DNA from: JAPYTK01 sp964401935
Lineage (GTDB): Bacteria > Myxococcota_A > Polyangia > Polyangiales > Polyangiaceae
Direction: 5' to 3'
Length of the DNA: 64,000 bases
Assembly (NCBI GenBank): GCA_964401935.1
Contig: CAYOAL010000035.1
Coordinates: forward strand, 1 to 64,000
In this document: positions 33,048 to 42,607 of the stretch, piece by piece
Numbering within the stretch: the first letter of the stretch is position 1
How the letters are laid out: each line of letters starts with the position of its first letter
Made by a program: the position numbers and the translations under genes
The notes under the pieces: generated by a model
The model's database searches: none
Told to the model about the DNA's origin: nothing
Seen by the model: only the letters and a program-made list of their open reading frames with translations

Positions 33048-35083
33048 ATGGGACAGACGATCGAGCAAGGCGACGAGGGAACGACGCAGGCCAAGAAGAG
33101 CGACGCCAAGAGCGACGCCAAGAAGAGCGACGCCAAGAAGAGCGACGCCAAGAAGAGCGACGNNNNNNNNNNNNNNNNNNNNNNNNNNNNNNNNNNNNNN
33201 NNNNNNNNNNNNNNNNNNNNNNNNNNNNNNNNNNNNNNNNNNNNNNNNNNNNNNNNNNNNNNAAGAGCGACGCCAAGAAGAGCGACGCCAAGAAGAGCGA
33301 CGCCAAGAAGAGCGACGCCAAGAAGAGCGACGCCAAGAAGAGCGACGCCAAGAAGAGCGACGGCGCCGGGGCCCTCCCGAGGATGAAGGCGCCGTTCGAG
33401 AATCGGACCAAGCTCCCGATCAAGGACGCCGATCTCCTGCTCCAGCGCGCCTACCGCTGGGAGAAAGAGCGCCCGAACGACCTCTACATGACCCAACCCA
33501 TGGGCAAGGGCGAGGTGGAGACGTTCAGCTGGAAGCGCACCCTCGACGAGGCGCGGCGCATGGCGGCCCACCTCCAATCGCTGGATTTCCCGCCTGGGAG
33601 CCAGATCGCCATCTTGTCCAAGAACTGTGCTCATTTCATCATGAGCGATCTCGCGATCTGGATGGCCGGCCACGTCTCGGTGGCCCTCTACCCAACCCTC
33701 CCCCCCGAAGAGATCCGCTACATCCTCGATCACAGCGAGTCGAAGCTCTTGTTCGTGGGCAAGCTCGACGGCTGGAAGAAGATGAAGCCCGGCGTCCCCG
33801 ACGATTTGCCGTGCATCTCTTATCCGCTCAGCCCGAAGAACGACTACCCGACGTGGGACGACATCATCCAACAGACCGATCCCATCGAGGGGAGCCCCAC
33901 CCGCAGCGCCGACGACATGGCGATCCTCGTGTACACCTCGGGCAGCACCGGCAAGCCCAAGGGCGTGGCCCACGACTTCGGGAACCTCTCGCGCGTGCAG
34001 AAAGGCCTCGGCGATCTGCTCCAGCCCAGCCCGGACGACCGGGCGTTGAGCTACCTGCCCCTCGCCCACGTGTTCGAGCGCGCGGCGGTGGAGGGTACGT
34101 CGCTGTACCACGGGATCCAGGTGTTCTTCGCCGAGTCGCTCGACACGTTCGTGGCCGATCTTCAGCGGGCGCGACCCACCGTCTTCCACTCGGTGCCGCG
34201 CCTGTGGCTCAAGTTCCAGCTCGGCGTGTTCCAGAAGCTCCCGCCGAAGCGCCTCGAGCTCCTCCTCAAGATCCCGATCATCAACAACATCATCCGCAAG
34301 AAGGTGCTCGGCGGCCTCGGCCTCGATCAGACGCGGCTCGCCATCAGCGGCTCCGCGCCCATCCCGCCCGAGCTCATCTCCTGGTACCGCTCGCTCGGCC
34401 TCGAGCTCCTCGAGGGCTACGCGATGAGCGAGAACTTCTGCTACTCGCACTTCACGCGCCCCGGGGAGGTGAAGCCGGGGTGGGTGGGGCGCGCCGTCGA
34501 CGGCTGCGACGTGAAGCTGAGCGATGCCGGCGAGGTGCTGGTGAAGAGCCCCTGCAACATGCTCGGCTACTTCAAGGAGCCGGAGATGACGGTCGAGTCG
34601 TTCACCGAAGACGGCTACCTGCGCACCGGCGACCGCGGTGAGATCGACGACGACGGCGTGCTGCGCATCACCGGCCGCGTGAAGGAGCTCTTCAAGACGA
34701 GCAAGGGCAAGTACATCGCCCCCGCCCCGATCGAGAACCTGATCAACGCCGACGACGCGGTCGAGATCTCGTGCGTCACCGGCTCCGGCCAGCCCCAACC
34801 CTTCGCGCTCATCCAGCTGAACGAGACACTTCGTGGCCGGCAGAAGGACGCCTCGGCACGCAAGGAGATCGCCGCTGGCCTCGAGGCGCTGCTCGCGAGC
34901 GTGAACGAGCGCGTCGCTCACCACGAGCACCTGGCCTTCTTCGTGGTGGTCGACGACGGCTGGCAGATCGAAAATGGTCTGCTCACGCCCACCATGAAGA
35001 TCAAGCGGGGCGCCATCGAAGATCGCTACGCCGACCGCGTCGAGGGCTGGTACAAGAAGAAGTCGAAGCTCATCTGGGAGTGA
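33048..35083 (+). CDS. Long-chain acyl-CoA ligase with KSDAK-repeat N-terminal tail (interrupted by assembly gap)
   Basis: This gene encodes an AMP-forming acyl-CoA synthetase. The start is the ATG at 33048 (GGAGG 7-8 bases upstream). The first 14 residues are followed by a Lys/Ser/Asp/Ala pentapeptide repeat, interrupted by 100 N, and the enzyme begins near GALPRMKAPFENRTKL. The ANL signature TSGSTGKPKG, the GYAMSEN motif, YLRTGDRG and the C-terminal lysine in KIKRG are all present, so it should be active. The reading frame before the gap does not match the frame after it when the gap is taken as 100 bases; this only shows that the N-run is a placeholder. The basic tail resembles histone-H1-like repeats and is unusual for this family. 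Confidence 0.88.
33090..33361 (+). repeat. 15-bp tandem repeats encoding KSDAK
   Basis: Units of 15 bp (aagagcgacgccaag) run up to the gap and resume after it, with at least four on the left (the first one short by one codon) and six on the right. All are nearly identical, which explains why assembly failed here. The true copy number is unknown. Confidence 0.95.
33163..33262. other. Assembly gap of 100 N inside the repeat
   Basis: Exactly 100 unknown bases. If the flanking repeats are continuous and the frame is kept, the real length should be 5 + 15n bases (for example 95 or 110), not 100. Confidence 0.97.
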
Positions 35084-35195
35084 TCGCCGCCCCACTGCGA
35101 CTCGCCGAGCCTCACCCGGCGCGCGCGTCACCCGGCGCGTTCGCGGGAAAAAAATCCACGAGAGCGGCGTCCACGGATCTGCGAGAGTGCCGCCG

Positions 35196-36887
35196 ATGAC
35201 GGACGAGCGCGTGCAGCTGCGCCTCGGGGCGGAGGCCGACGACGCGGCGCTCGACGAGTTCGTGGCGTCGAGCGACCTCGGCCTCGTGGCCCTCGCCCCG
35301 GGGCGGATGCAGGTGTCGACGGCGGACGAGAGGGCGACGCTCACGTTCCTCACCCGCCCCGACGGCGAGCGTGTCGTGGTGCTCGAGGGGGAGATCGCAG
35401 AGCTCGCCGCGAAGGTGGTCGAGCGGCTCGGGGCCACGCCGCTCGCGAGCAGCCCGCCGGCCGACGTGCCCGCGCCGCTCGACGCCCCCGTCCCCCTCAG
35501 GCCCCGCCTCGCGGACGGGGTGTGGGCGCGACGCCACTTCGTCGACGGCGAGGAGCGGGTGATCCTGCGCGCGCCGCGGTTCGACGGCGTGATTCAGCTC
35601 GGGAGCGCCGCTTGGCGTGCGCTCGAGCTCGCGGACGGCACGCGCGACCACGACGCGGTCCGCCTCGCCTGCGCCCGCGACGGGCTTTTCTGGACGGGCG
35701 CCGAGCTCACGGGGCTCTTCGTCAGCCTGCACGAGCACGGGTTCTTGTGCGATGGCATCGGGCCTCCCGCTGCGCCCGCCGAGCCCGACCGCCTGCCTCC
35801 CCACCGCCCCCTCGAGCCGCTCGCTGGCTTCGCGCTCCGCTGCGACGGGTCGGGCGTGTGCTGCCGGATCTACGACACGGTGGCCTTCCAACCGCTCGAG
35901 GCGGAGCGTGCGCGCCTCCTCACCCTCGAGCGCGGCGCGAAGACCACCGAGCTGTTCACCCCCTACCTCGGGGCGCAGCTCGACCGCGGGACGCTCGTGG
36001 CCGCCTGCGTCGACGGACGCTGCACCTTCCTCGAGGAGGATGGCCGCTGCGAGCTCCAGCGCCGCGGCGGGCCCGAGGGGAAGCCCTTCGGCTGTCGCCT
36101 CTTCCCCCGGGCCTGTGCCGACGACGGCGAGGCGATCCGCGTCTCGGTGCTCCCGGAGTGCGCCTGCGTCTTCTCGAGCCTCGGCCGTGACGACGGCGAC
36201 CCGCTCGTCGATCCCGACATCACCTCGGGGCTCGCGCGGCGGCTCGCGGTGGCCGTGCTCCACGAGCCGGTGTTCGTCGGCGCTGGCCGCACCGTGTCCC
36301 GGCGCGAGCTGAGGCGCTGGTCGACCTGGCTCGCCGACGAGCTGCGGGCGACCGACGACGACGCCGTCGCGCTCGCGTGGTCGCTCGCGGCGGCGGTGGA
36401 GCGCGACGGCCTCACCCAGGTCATGCCCCCCGTCACGGCGCCCCTCGAGGCGGAGGCAGGCCCTTGGCTCACCGCCCTTCGCCGAGCCGCGGCCGCCACC
36501 GTCGACGACGGCACCTCGTGGCGCAGCGAACGCGACGTGCGCACCGCCGCGACGCGCTGGCTCTCCAGCGCCCTCGAGAGCGTCGCGTGGGAAGACGTCG
36601 TGCGGCCCGCCGACGCCCCCCACGAGCGCTTCTACCTGCTGGCCCTCAACCACGCCTACCGCTTCACGCTCGAGGCGCGCACCCTCGCCCAGGGGCTGCG
36701 CGATCGCGCGGTGCGCCTGCTCGCGGCGCGGGCCATGGCCGCCGTCGACCAGGACGCCGTCACCGCGCCCGGAGCGCTGCCCCGAGCGGCCGCGGCCCTC
36801 GCCCTCGTGGAGGCGCTGCTCCGGAACAGCCCCCTCGCGGGATACGCGAGCGACGCGGCGCTGCCTCTCGCGTCTTCCGAGGCTTGA
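35196..36887 (+). CDS. YkgJ-family cysteine-cluster protein
   Basis: A 563-residue protein with an N-terminal domain of about 160 residues of unknown type and a central cysteine cluster: CDGSGVCCRIYD, then CVDGRCTFLEEDGRCEL, FGCRLFPR and CACVF. This pattern is that of the YkgJ/FliB-like family, which probably binds zinc or an iron-sulphur cluster; some members methylate flagellin lysines. The C-terminal 220 residues are helical and unassigned. No flagellar genes lie nearby, so a flagellar role is not supported. The ATG at 35196 was chosen over a GTG three codons upstream. Confidence 0.8.
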   Translation: MTDERVQLRLGAEADDAALDEFVASSDLGLVALAPGRMQVSTADERATLTFLTRPDGERVVVLEGEIAELAAKVVERLGATPLASSPPADVPAPLDAPVPLRPRLADGVWARRHFVDGEERVILRAPRFDGVIQLGSAAWRALELADGTRDHDAVRLACARDGLFWTGAELTGLFVSLHEHGFLCDGIGPPAAPAEPDRLPPHRPLEPLAGFALRCDGSGVCCRIYDTVAFQPLEAERARLLTLERGAKTTELFTPYLGAQLDRGTLVAACVDGRCTFLEEDGRCELQRRGGPEGKPFGCRLFPRACADDGEAIRVSVLPECACVFSSLGRDDGDPLVDPDITSGLARRLAVAVLHEPVFVGAGRTVSRRELRRWSTWLADELRATDDDAVALAWSLAAAVERDGLTQVMPPVTAPLEAEAGPWLTALRRAAAATVDDGTSWRSERDVRTAATRWLSSALESVAWEDVVRPADAPHERFYLLALNHAYRFTLEARTLAQGLRDRAVRLLAARAMAAVDQDAVTAPGALPRAAAALALVEALLRNSPLAGYASDAALPLASSEA

Positions 36888-36992
36888 GCCCGGACGCGCG
36901 CCGCTCTCCACCGCGGGTGTCGCCCGCCGACGTCGGTCGAGGCGCGCTCGCGATGCGCCGACCGAGCCCTGAGCGCTGGGAGGCGAGGAGCG

Positions 36993-37658
36993 CTACTGGC
37001 TGATGACGCGGGTGCCCCGCGGCGGCGTGAACCGAAACTCGGCCTCGGGCAGCTCGACGTCGAACACGCGTTGGTCGAAGTCGAAGCGGTTGGTGTTGCC
37101 CTGCGCGTCGATGACGAGGACGCGCAGCACCTGGGCCGTCATGGGATCGACGTAGAGCACGAGGCGCGCGAGCAGCGGCTCCTCGCGCTTGGGGGTCGCC
37201 TCGAGGACCGCCCCCCGCTTCACGCGCTTCTGCCCCGGATCGAGGAGGCGCAAGCGAAAGTCCTTGGCGAGGCGAAGGCTCCCGAAGAGGAACGACACGG
37301 CCACCGCGTGACGCGCTCGCGCGAGCTTCATCACGTACATGCGCTTCTCCTCCCGCTCGTAGAGCTTGATGCGCTCGCCGTCGGACACCACCCGATCGCC
37401 GCTCGGCTGCTCGTAGCGAAAGCTCAGCCTGGCCCCCCGGGCCGCCGCCACGCGCCCCTCGGCGACCTTCTCGTGTTGGCTCGCGCGCAAGACGAACGTC
37501 TGCCGAAACCGCGCCTTGAAGGTGTCGGCCTCGCGGTAGAGATCGTCGATCCGCTGCGCGAGCACGCGCGCGGCGTCGGCCTCCCCCTTGGCCCACGCGG
37601 ACGGAGCCACCGCCACCGATGACGCCGCGAGGAGCAGGAGCTGGCGCCGACTCGTCAT
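36993..37658 (-). CDS. lolA: Outer-membrane lipoprotein carrier protein LolA
   Basis: A 221-residue periplasmic protein with a signal peptide (cleavage near SAWA-KGE). The body follows the LolA pattern: an amphipathic helix (LAQRIDDLYREADTFKARF), RQTFVLRAS, the beta-strand FRYEQPSGDRVVSDGERIKLY and the C-terminal FDFDQRVFDVELPEAEFRFTPP. LolA takes lipoproteins from the inner-membrane LolCDE complex to the outer membrane, which fits the many lipoproteins in this window. It stands alone, convergent with the YkgJ-like gene and divergent from the transporter. Confidence 0.9.
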   Translation of the reverse strand: MTSRRQLLLLAASSVAVAPSAWAKGEADAARVLAQRIDDLYREADTFKARFRQTFVLRASQHEKVAEGRVAAARGARLSFRYEQPSGDRVVSDGERIKLYEREEKRMYVMKLARARHAVAVSFLFGSLRLAKDFRLRLLDPGQKRVKRGAVLEATPKREEPLLARLVLYVDPMTAQVLRVLVIDAQGNTNRFDFDQRVFDVELPEAEFRFTPPRGTRVISQ

Positions 37659-37790
37659 GGCCGAGATCTACGTCGCCGGGACCTCTGGTGCCAAAAAGCC
37701 TGCGGCGCCGGCCGAAGAATGTGTGCCGACAGGTGGGTCTCGCTGGTTCCCCCACCCCAAAGTTGGTATCGACGGCTCCGGAGACTCTGG

Positions 37791-39347
37791 ATGGGCAATT
37801 ACACCATCATGGCGATCGCCTGGATCGTCGTGACCATTTGGATCGGCGGCGTGCTGTGGAGCAACCGCAAGATCCATCCCAGGTCGCTCTTCGTGCTCTT
37901 CTTCGCGGAGTTCTGGGAGCGGTTCTCGTACTACGGCATGCGCGCCCTCCTGGTGCTCTACATGACCAAGCAGCTGCTCTACGCGGAGCAGAAGGCCTAC
38001 GGCGTCTACGCGGCATACGGGGCAATGGTCTACGCGACGCCCATCCTCGGGGGGCTCCTCGCCAACAAGCTCTTCGGCTATCGGCGCGCCATCCTCATCG
38101 GCGGCACCCTCATGGCCGCCGGCCACTTCACGATGGCGCTGCTCGGCCTCTGGGAGAACGACTACGTCTTCTTCCTCGCGCTCGCGCTGCTGATCGTAGG
38201 CAACGGCTACTTCAAGCCCAACATCTCGAGCTTCATCGCCGAGTTCTACGAGAAGAACGACATCCGCAAGGACAGCGCGTACACGCTCTTTTACATGGGC
38301 ATCAACGCGGGCGCAATGCTCACGCCGCTCACCTGCGGCGTCATCGGCGAAGATCACGAGACGTTCGGCCCGCACAGCTGGCACTACGGTTTCGGCCTCG
38401 CCGGCGTCGGCATGGTGCTCGGTCTCGGCGTGTTCCTCTGGGGTCGGAGCAAAGGGGTGTTCGAAGACAAGGGCCACGCCGCCGACGAGAAGAAGCTCAG
38501 CGCCCCGATCGCCGGCGTGCCGAGGGGCATCGGCGTGTACGTCCTCACCGCCCTCGCGCTGCCGCTGGTGATGGTGCTCATCAACTTCAACGAGGTGCTC
38601 GACGTAGGCCTCGGCGTCATGATCGGCTGCATCCTCCTCGGCCTCGCGATCTACGGCGCCGTGGAGAAAGACCGTGTCGAGGGGCAGCGCCTCTGGGTCA
38701 TCACCATCCTCCTCTTGTTCACGACGTTGTTCTGGACGTTCTTCGAGCTCGCGGGGAGCGCCATCACGCTCTACACCGAGCGCAACGTCGACCGACATTT
38801 CTTGGGCGTGGAGCTGAAGACGTCGATGTTCCAGGCCGTCAACCCGGCCTTCATCATCCTGTTCGCGCCGCTCTTCTCCTGGATTTGGAAGTGGCTCGCC
38901 GACCGGAAGATCGAGCCCAACGCGCCGCTCAAGTTCTCGATCGGCATCGGCCTGCTGGGCGTCGGCTTCCTGCTCTTCAAGGTGGGCGAAGGCAGCGCCA
39001 ACGTCGGCCTGGTCGCGGTGATGTGGCTCATCCTGGCCTACCTGCTCCACACCCTCGGCGAGCTCTGCCTGTCCCCGGTAGGCTTGTCGCTCGTGACCAA
39101 GCTCGCACCGAACCGCATCGTCGGCTTGATGATGGGGATCTGGTTCTTGTCGTCGTCGGCGGCCCACCAGGCCGGCAAGTGGATCTCCAACCTGACGGCG
39201 GTCGACGAGAAGGTGACCGACCCGGTCATCACGCTGGGCATCTACACCGGCGTGTTCACGAAGGTCGGGTTCACCGCCTGTGGCGCGGCCGTGCTCCTCT
39301 TGGTGCTCAGCCCCGTGTTGAAGAAGTGGATGCACGGCATCCACTGA
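37791..39347 (+). CDS. POT-family peptide transporter
   Basis: A 518-residue major-facilitator protein of the proton-dependent oligopeptide transporter (PTR2/POT) family. The family signature FAEFWERFSYYGMRALLVLY contains the ExxER-type motif used for proton coupling, and GNGYFKPNISSFIAEFY matches the second POT signature. Twelve or more membrane helices are visible. It should import di- and tripeptides with protons, fitting a proteolytic lifestyle. The ATG at 37791 (GGAG 8 bases upstream) gives the normal short N-terminus; the frame is open upstream but unlikely to be used. Confidence 0.93.
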   Translation: MGNYTIMAIAWIVVTIWIGGVLWSNRKIHPRSLFVLFFAEFWERFSYYGMRALLVLYMTKQLLYAEQKAYGVYAAYGAMVYATPILGGLLANKLFGYRRAILIGGTLMAAGHFTMALLGLWENDYVFFLALALLIVGNGYFKPNISSFIAEFYEKNDIRKDSAYTLFYMGINAGAMLTPLTCGVIGEDHETFGPHSWHYGFGLAGVGMVLGLGVFLWGRSKGVFEDKGHAADEKKLSAPIAGVPRGIGVYVLTALALPLVMVLINFNEVLDVGLGVMIGCILLGLAIYGAVEKDRVEGQRLWVITILLLFTTLFWTFFELAGSAITLYTERNVDRHFLGVELKTSMFQAVNPAFIILFAPLFSWIWKWLADRKIEPNAPLKFSIGIGLLGVGFLLFKVGEGSANVGLVAVMWLILAYLLHTLGELCLSPVGLSLVTKLAPNRIVGLMMGIWFLSSSAAHQAGKWISNLTAVDEKVTDPVITLGIYTGVFTKVGFTACGAAVLLLVLSPVLKKWMHGIH

Positions 39348-39587
39348 CGCTACCGCGCCCGCGAACCGCCCCGACCGAGCCGCGGTGCTGACCGGAGTAC
39401 CTTCCGTTACGTGATCTTCGTGCTATGTTGCCGTGGATCCAACGCGGACGTCCTCGACAGCACCAGGAGCGAGGCGACCAGGAGGGGCTGTTCTTGAGGG
39501 GCAGAAAGCGCTAAAAGCCTGCCCAACTACGGACCGACCCGTCGTGATGGGGGGATCACATCACGCCACCCAACTGCCGGACGAACC
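39348..39587. other. Leader region upstream of korA
   Basis: This 240-bp gap probably holds the kor promoter. A weak candidate is TTCCGT (39402-39407) with TATGTT (39424-39429), 16 bp apart. A stem-loop (gggcag/ctgccc, 39500-39525) and a perfect dyad GTGAT-N6-ATCAC at 39545-39560 lie between it and the start codon; the dyad, 28 bp before the ATG, could be an operator. Confidence 0.35.
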
Positions 39588-41468
39588 ATGACCACGCAGC
39601 ACGAGCCTGCCAGCAAGCAACCCAGTCCCCCACGCCGCGTCATCGAGTCAGAAGCCGTCACCATCCGCTTCTGCGGCGACTCCGGTGACGGCATGCAGCT
39701 CACCGGAAGCGAGTTCACCAAAGCCTCGGCGATCGCGGGCAACGACCTCGCGACCCTCCCCGACTTCCCGGCCGAGATCCGCGCCCCCGCGGGCAGCCTC
39801 GCCGGAGTCTCGGGCTTTCAGCTCCAGTTCTCGTCGCGCGAGGTGTTCACCCCCGGCGACCAGCCCAACGTGCTGGTCGCGATGAACCCCGCCGCCCTCA
39901 AGACCAACCTGCCCGATCTGTTGCGAGGCGGCGTGCTCATCGTGAACACGGCCGCCTTCACCAAGCCCAACCTGGTGAAGGCCGGCTACGACAACAACCC
40001 CCTCGACGACCCCGCGCTGAACGAGCACTACAAGCTCTTCAAGGTGGACATCTCGGGTCTCACCAAGGAGTGCCTGAAAGACTCGGGCCTCAACAACAAG
40101 GCCATCGACCGCTGCAAGAACTTCTTCGCGCTCGGCATGACCTTCTGGATGTACAACCGGCCGATCGAGCCGCAGGTGAAGTCGATCCAGAAGAAGTTCT
40201 CCAAGAAGGCCGAGCTCGCCGACGCCAACGTGGCCGTGTTCAAGGCCGGCTACCACTACGGTGAGACCGCGGAGATCTTCACCGAGACGGTGGAGGTGAA
40301 GGCCGCCGCCATCGAGCCCGGCCGCTACCGGAACATCATGGGCAACTCGGCCACCGCGATCGGGCTGGTCACGGGCTGTCGCCTCGCCGAGGTGCCGCTG
40401 TTCTTCTCGGGGTATCCCATCACGCCGGCGTCGAGCATCCTCCACGAGCTCTCCGGCTACCGCGCCTTCGGCGTCACCACCTGTCAGGTGGAGGATGAGA
40501 TCGCGGCCATGGCCGCCGCGGTGGGGGCGTCCTTCGGCGGCGCCGTCGGGATCACCGCGTCGTCCGGTCCCGGCATCGCGCTCAAGGGCGAGGCGATGGG
40601 CCTCGCGGTGTCGCTCGAGCTGCCCGTCGTCATCGTGAACGTGCAGCGCGGCGGCCCCTCCACCGGGCTCCCCACCAAGACCGAGCAGGCCGATCTGCTG
40701 CAGGCGATGTATGGCCGCAACGGGGAGTGCCCGATGCCCATCCTCGCGGCGCGCACCCCGTCCGACTGCTTCGACTGCGCCATCGAGGCGGTACGCATCG
40801 CGGTGAAATACATGACCCCGGTCATGCTGCTCACCGACGGGTACCTCGCCAACGGCGCCGAGCCGTGGAAGGTGCCCGAGGTGGCCGATCTGAAGCCCTT
40901 CCCCACGAAGTTCCGCACCGATCCCGACGACTACCAGGTGTACCGCCGCGCCGAGGACACCCTCGCCCGCGAGTGGGTCAAGCCGGGCACGCCGCACCTC
41001 GCCCATCGGGTGGGCGGCCTCGAGAAGGACGCCCTCACCGGCAACGTGTCGTACGACCCGGAGAACCACGAGGCCATGTGCCACATCCGGGAAGAGAAGG
41101 TGATGCGGGTGCGGCAAGACATCGGCGAGCTCCAGATGATCGGCCCCGACGAGGGGGATCTGCTCCTCGTGGGTTGGGGCTCCACCTACGGCGCCATCAC
41201 CAAGGCGGTGAAGGAGATGCGCCAGGAGGGCTACAGCGTCTCGAGCGTGCACCTCCGGTGGATTCACCCGCTGCATCCCAAGCTTGGCGACCTCCTCCGC
41301 CGCTTCAAGAAGGTGGTGGTGGCCGAGATGAACCTCGGTCAGCTCATCAAAGTGCTGCGTGCCGAGTATCTTGTCGACGCCGAGGGCCTCAACAAGGTGC
41401 AGGGCAAGCCGTTCAAGGTGTCCGAAATCTGCGAGAAAATCGCGCAACACGCAGGCCGCGTGAGCTGA
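39588..41468 (+). CDS. korA: 2-oxoglutarate:ferredoxin oxidoreductase alpha subunit (gamma-alpha fusion)
   Basis: The 626-residue protein fuses the gamma domain (residues about 24-200; RFCGDSGDGMQLTGSEF) to the pyrimidine-binding alpha domain (GYPITPASSILHELS, VEDEIAAMAAAVGAS, SSGPGIALKGEAMGLA). This is the KorA arrangement. With KorB it oxidises 2-oxoglutarate (or related 2-oxoacids) to acyl-CoA and reduces ferredoxin in the cytoplasm. korB follows after 11 bp. No ferredoxin or delta subunit is encoded next to it. Confidence 0.94.
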   Translation: MTTQHEPASKQPSPPRRVIESEAVTIRFCGDSGDGMQLTGSEFTKASAIAGNDLATLPDFPAEIRAPAGSLAGVSGFQLQFSSREVFTPGDQPNVLVAMNPAALKTNLPDLLRGGVLIVNTAAFTKPNLVKAGYDNNPLDDPALNEHYKLFKVDISGLTKECLKDSGLNNKAIDRCKNFFALGMTFWMYNRPIEPQVKSIQKKFSKKAELADANVAVFKAGYHYGETAEIFTETVEVKAAAIEPGRYRNIMGNSATAIGLVTGCRLAEVPLFFSGYPITPASSILHELSGYRAFGVTTCQVEDEIAAMAAAVGASFGGAVGITASSGPGIALKGEAMGLAVSLELPVVIVNVQRGGPSTGLPTKTEQADLLQAMYGRNGECPMPILAARTPSDCFDCAIEAVRIAVKYMTPVMLLTDGYLANGAEPWKVPEVADLKPFPTKFRTDPDDYQVYRRAEDTLAREWVKPGTPHLAHRVGGLEKDALTGNVSYDPENHEAMCHIREEKVMRVRQDIGELQMIGPDEGDLLLVGWGSTYGAITKAVKEMRQEGYSVSSVHLRWIHPLHPKLGDLLRRFKKVVVAEMNLGQLIKVLRAEYLVDAEGLNKVQGKPFKVSEICEKIAQHAGRVS

Positions 41469-41479
41469 CGGAGGTAGTC

Positions 41480-42529
41480 ATGGGAGCCAAGGTCGAAGGA
41501 AACGGAACAGCCCTCAAGCTTTCCAAGAAGGACTACCAGAGCGATCAAGACGTTCGCTGGTGTCCGGGTTGCGGCGACTACGCCGTGCTCGCCCAGGTGC
41601 AGAAGGTCTTCGCCGATCTGCAGATCGAACGGGACAAGACGGTGTTCGTGTCGGGCATCGGCTGCAGCAGCCGCTTCCCGTACTACATGAACACGTACGG
41701 CGTGCACGGGATCCACGGGCGCGCGCCGGCCATCGCCACCGGGCTGAAGGTGGCCCGCCCCGATCTCGACGTGTGGGTGATCACCGGCGACGGCGACGCC
41801 CTCTCCATCGGCGGCAACCACCTCATCCACATGATGCGACGCAACGTGGATCTGAAGGTGCTGCTCTTCAACAACCGCATCTACGGGCTCACCAAGGGCC
41901 AATACTCGCCCACCTCCGAGATCGGCAAGCGCAGCCCGTCCACGCCGCACGGCAGCGCCGACAACCCGTTCAACCCGTTGAGCGTGGCCCTCGGCGCCGG
42001 CGCCACCTTCGTCGCGCGTAGCGTCGACACCGACGTGAAGCACCTGCAGGACACGCTCAAGCGGGCCGCCGCCCACAAGGGCACCGCCTTCGTGGAGATC
42101 TATCAGAACTGCAACGTGTTCAACGACCTCGCCTTCATCAACGTCACCGCCAAGGAGGTGAAGTCGGATCGGCAGCTCGTGCTCGAGCAAGGTCAGCCGC
42201 TCTTGTTCGGCAAGAAGAACGAGAAGGGGATCCGCCTCGCCAAGAACGGCGCCCCCGAGGTGGTCGACGTCGGGGACGGCCCCGGCCACGTGCGCGCCGC
42301 GGAGCTGCCGGTGCACGACGAGACGCTCACCAACCCGTCCTTCGCCTTCATGCTCTCGCAGCTCGAGTTCCCGAGCTTCCCCGTGCCGGTGGGCGTGCTT
42401 CGCGCGGTGGAGGCGCCCACCTACGACGAGATGGTTCGCGCTCAAGAGACGCGCGCGCTCGAGCGCGAGAAGAGCCCCGACGATCTCCGGTCGCTCTGGA
42501 ACCGCGGCGACACCTGGGACGTCTCCTGA
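41480..42529 (+). CDS. korB: 2-oxoglutarate:ferredoxin oxidoreductase beta subunit
   Basis: The 349-residue TPP-binding subunit. WCPGCGDYAVL and GIGCSSRFPYYMNTYGVHG hold conserved cysteines for the [4Fe-4S] cluster, and GDGDALSIGGNHLIH is the TPP/Mg motif. RIYGLTKGQYSPTS is typical of Kor/Por beta chains. GGAGG lies 5 bases before the ATG at 41480. It forms an operon with korA and ends in a strong stem-loop shared with the convergent SDR gene. Confidence 0.95.
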   Translation: MGAKVEGNGTALKLSKKDYQSDQDVRWCPGCGDYAVLAQVQKVFADLQIERDKTVFVSGIGCSSRFPYYMNTYGVHGIHGRAPAIATGLKVARPDLDVWVITGDGDALSIGGNHLIHMMRRNVDLKVLLFNNRIYGLTKGQYSPTSEIGKRSPSTPHGSADNPFNPLSVALGAGATFVARSVDTDVKHLQDTLKRAAAHKGTAFVEIYQNCNVFNDLAFINVTAKEVKSDRQLVLEQGQPLLFGKKNEKGIRLAKNGAPEVVDVGDGPGHVRAAELPVHDETLTNPSFAFMLSQLEFPSFPVPVGVLRAVEAPTYDEMVRAQETRALEREKSPDDLRSLWNRGDTWDVS

Positions 42530-42564
42530 CGGCTCGCGCCGAAGGCGGAGCGCACGCAGAGCAC

Positions 42565-42607
42565 GAACGGCCGGCACGGCGCGCGCCGTGGCCGGCCGGC
42601 CCCGTTC
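42565..42607. terminator. Stem-loop between convergent korB and SDR genes
   Basis: A long GC-rich imperfect inverted repeat (ggccggcacggcg against cgccgtggccggcc, extended outside by gaacgg/ccgttc) lies in the 76 bp between two convergent stops. It could end transcripts from both sides. There is no T-run on either strand. Confidence 0.6.

Noticed and set aside
33048..33361. Frameshift or pseudogene in the acyl-CoA ligase
   Set aside because: The phase change coincides with the 100-N placeholder; the repeat continues perfectly on both sides, so a wrong gap length explains it.
35196..36887. Flagellin lysine-N-methylase FliB
   Set aside because: The cysteine cluster is shared by the wider YkgJ family; there are no flagellar genes and the flanking domains differ.
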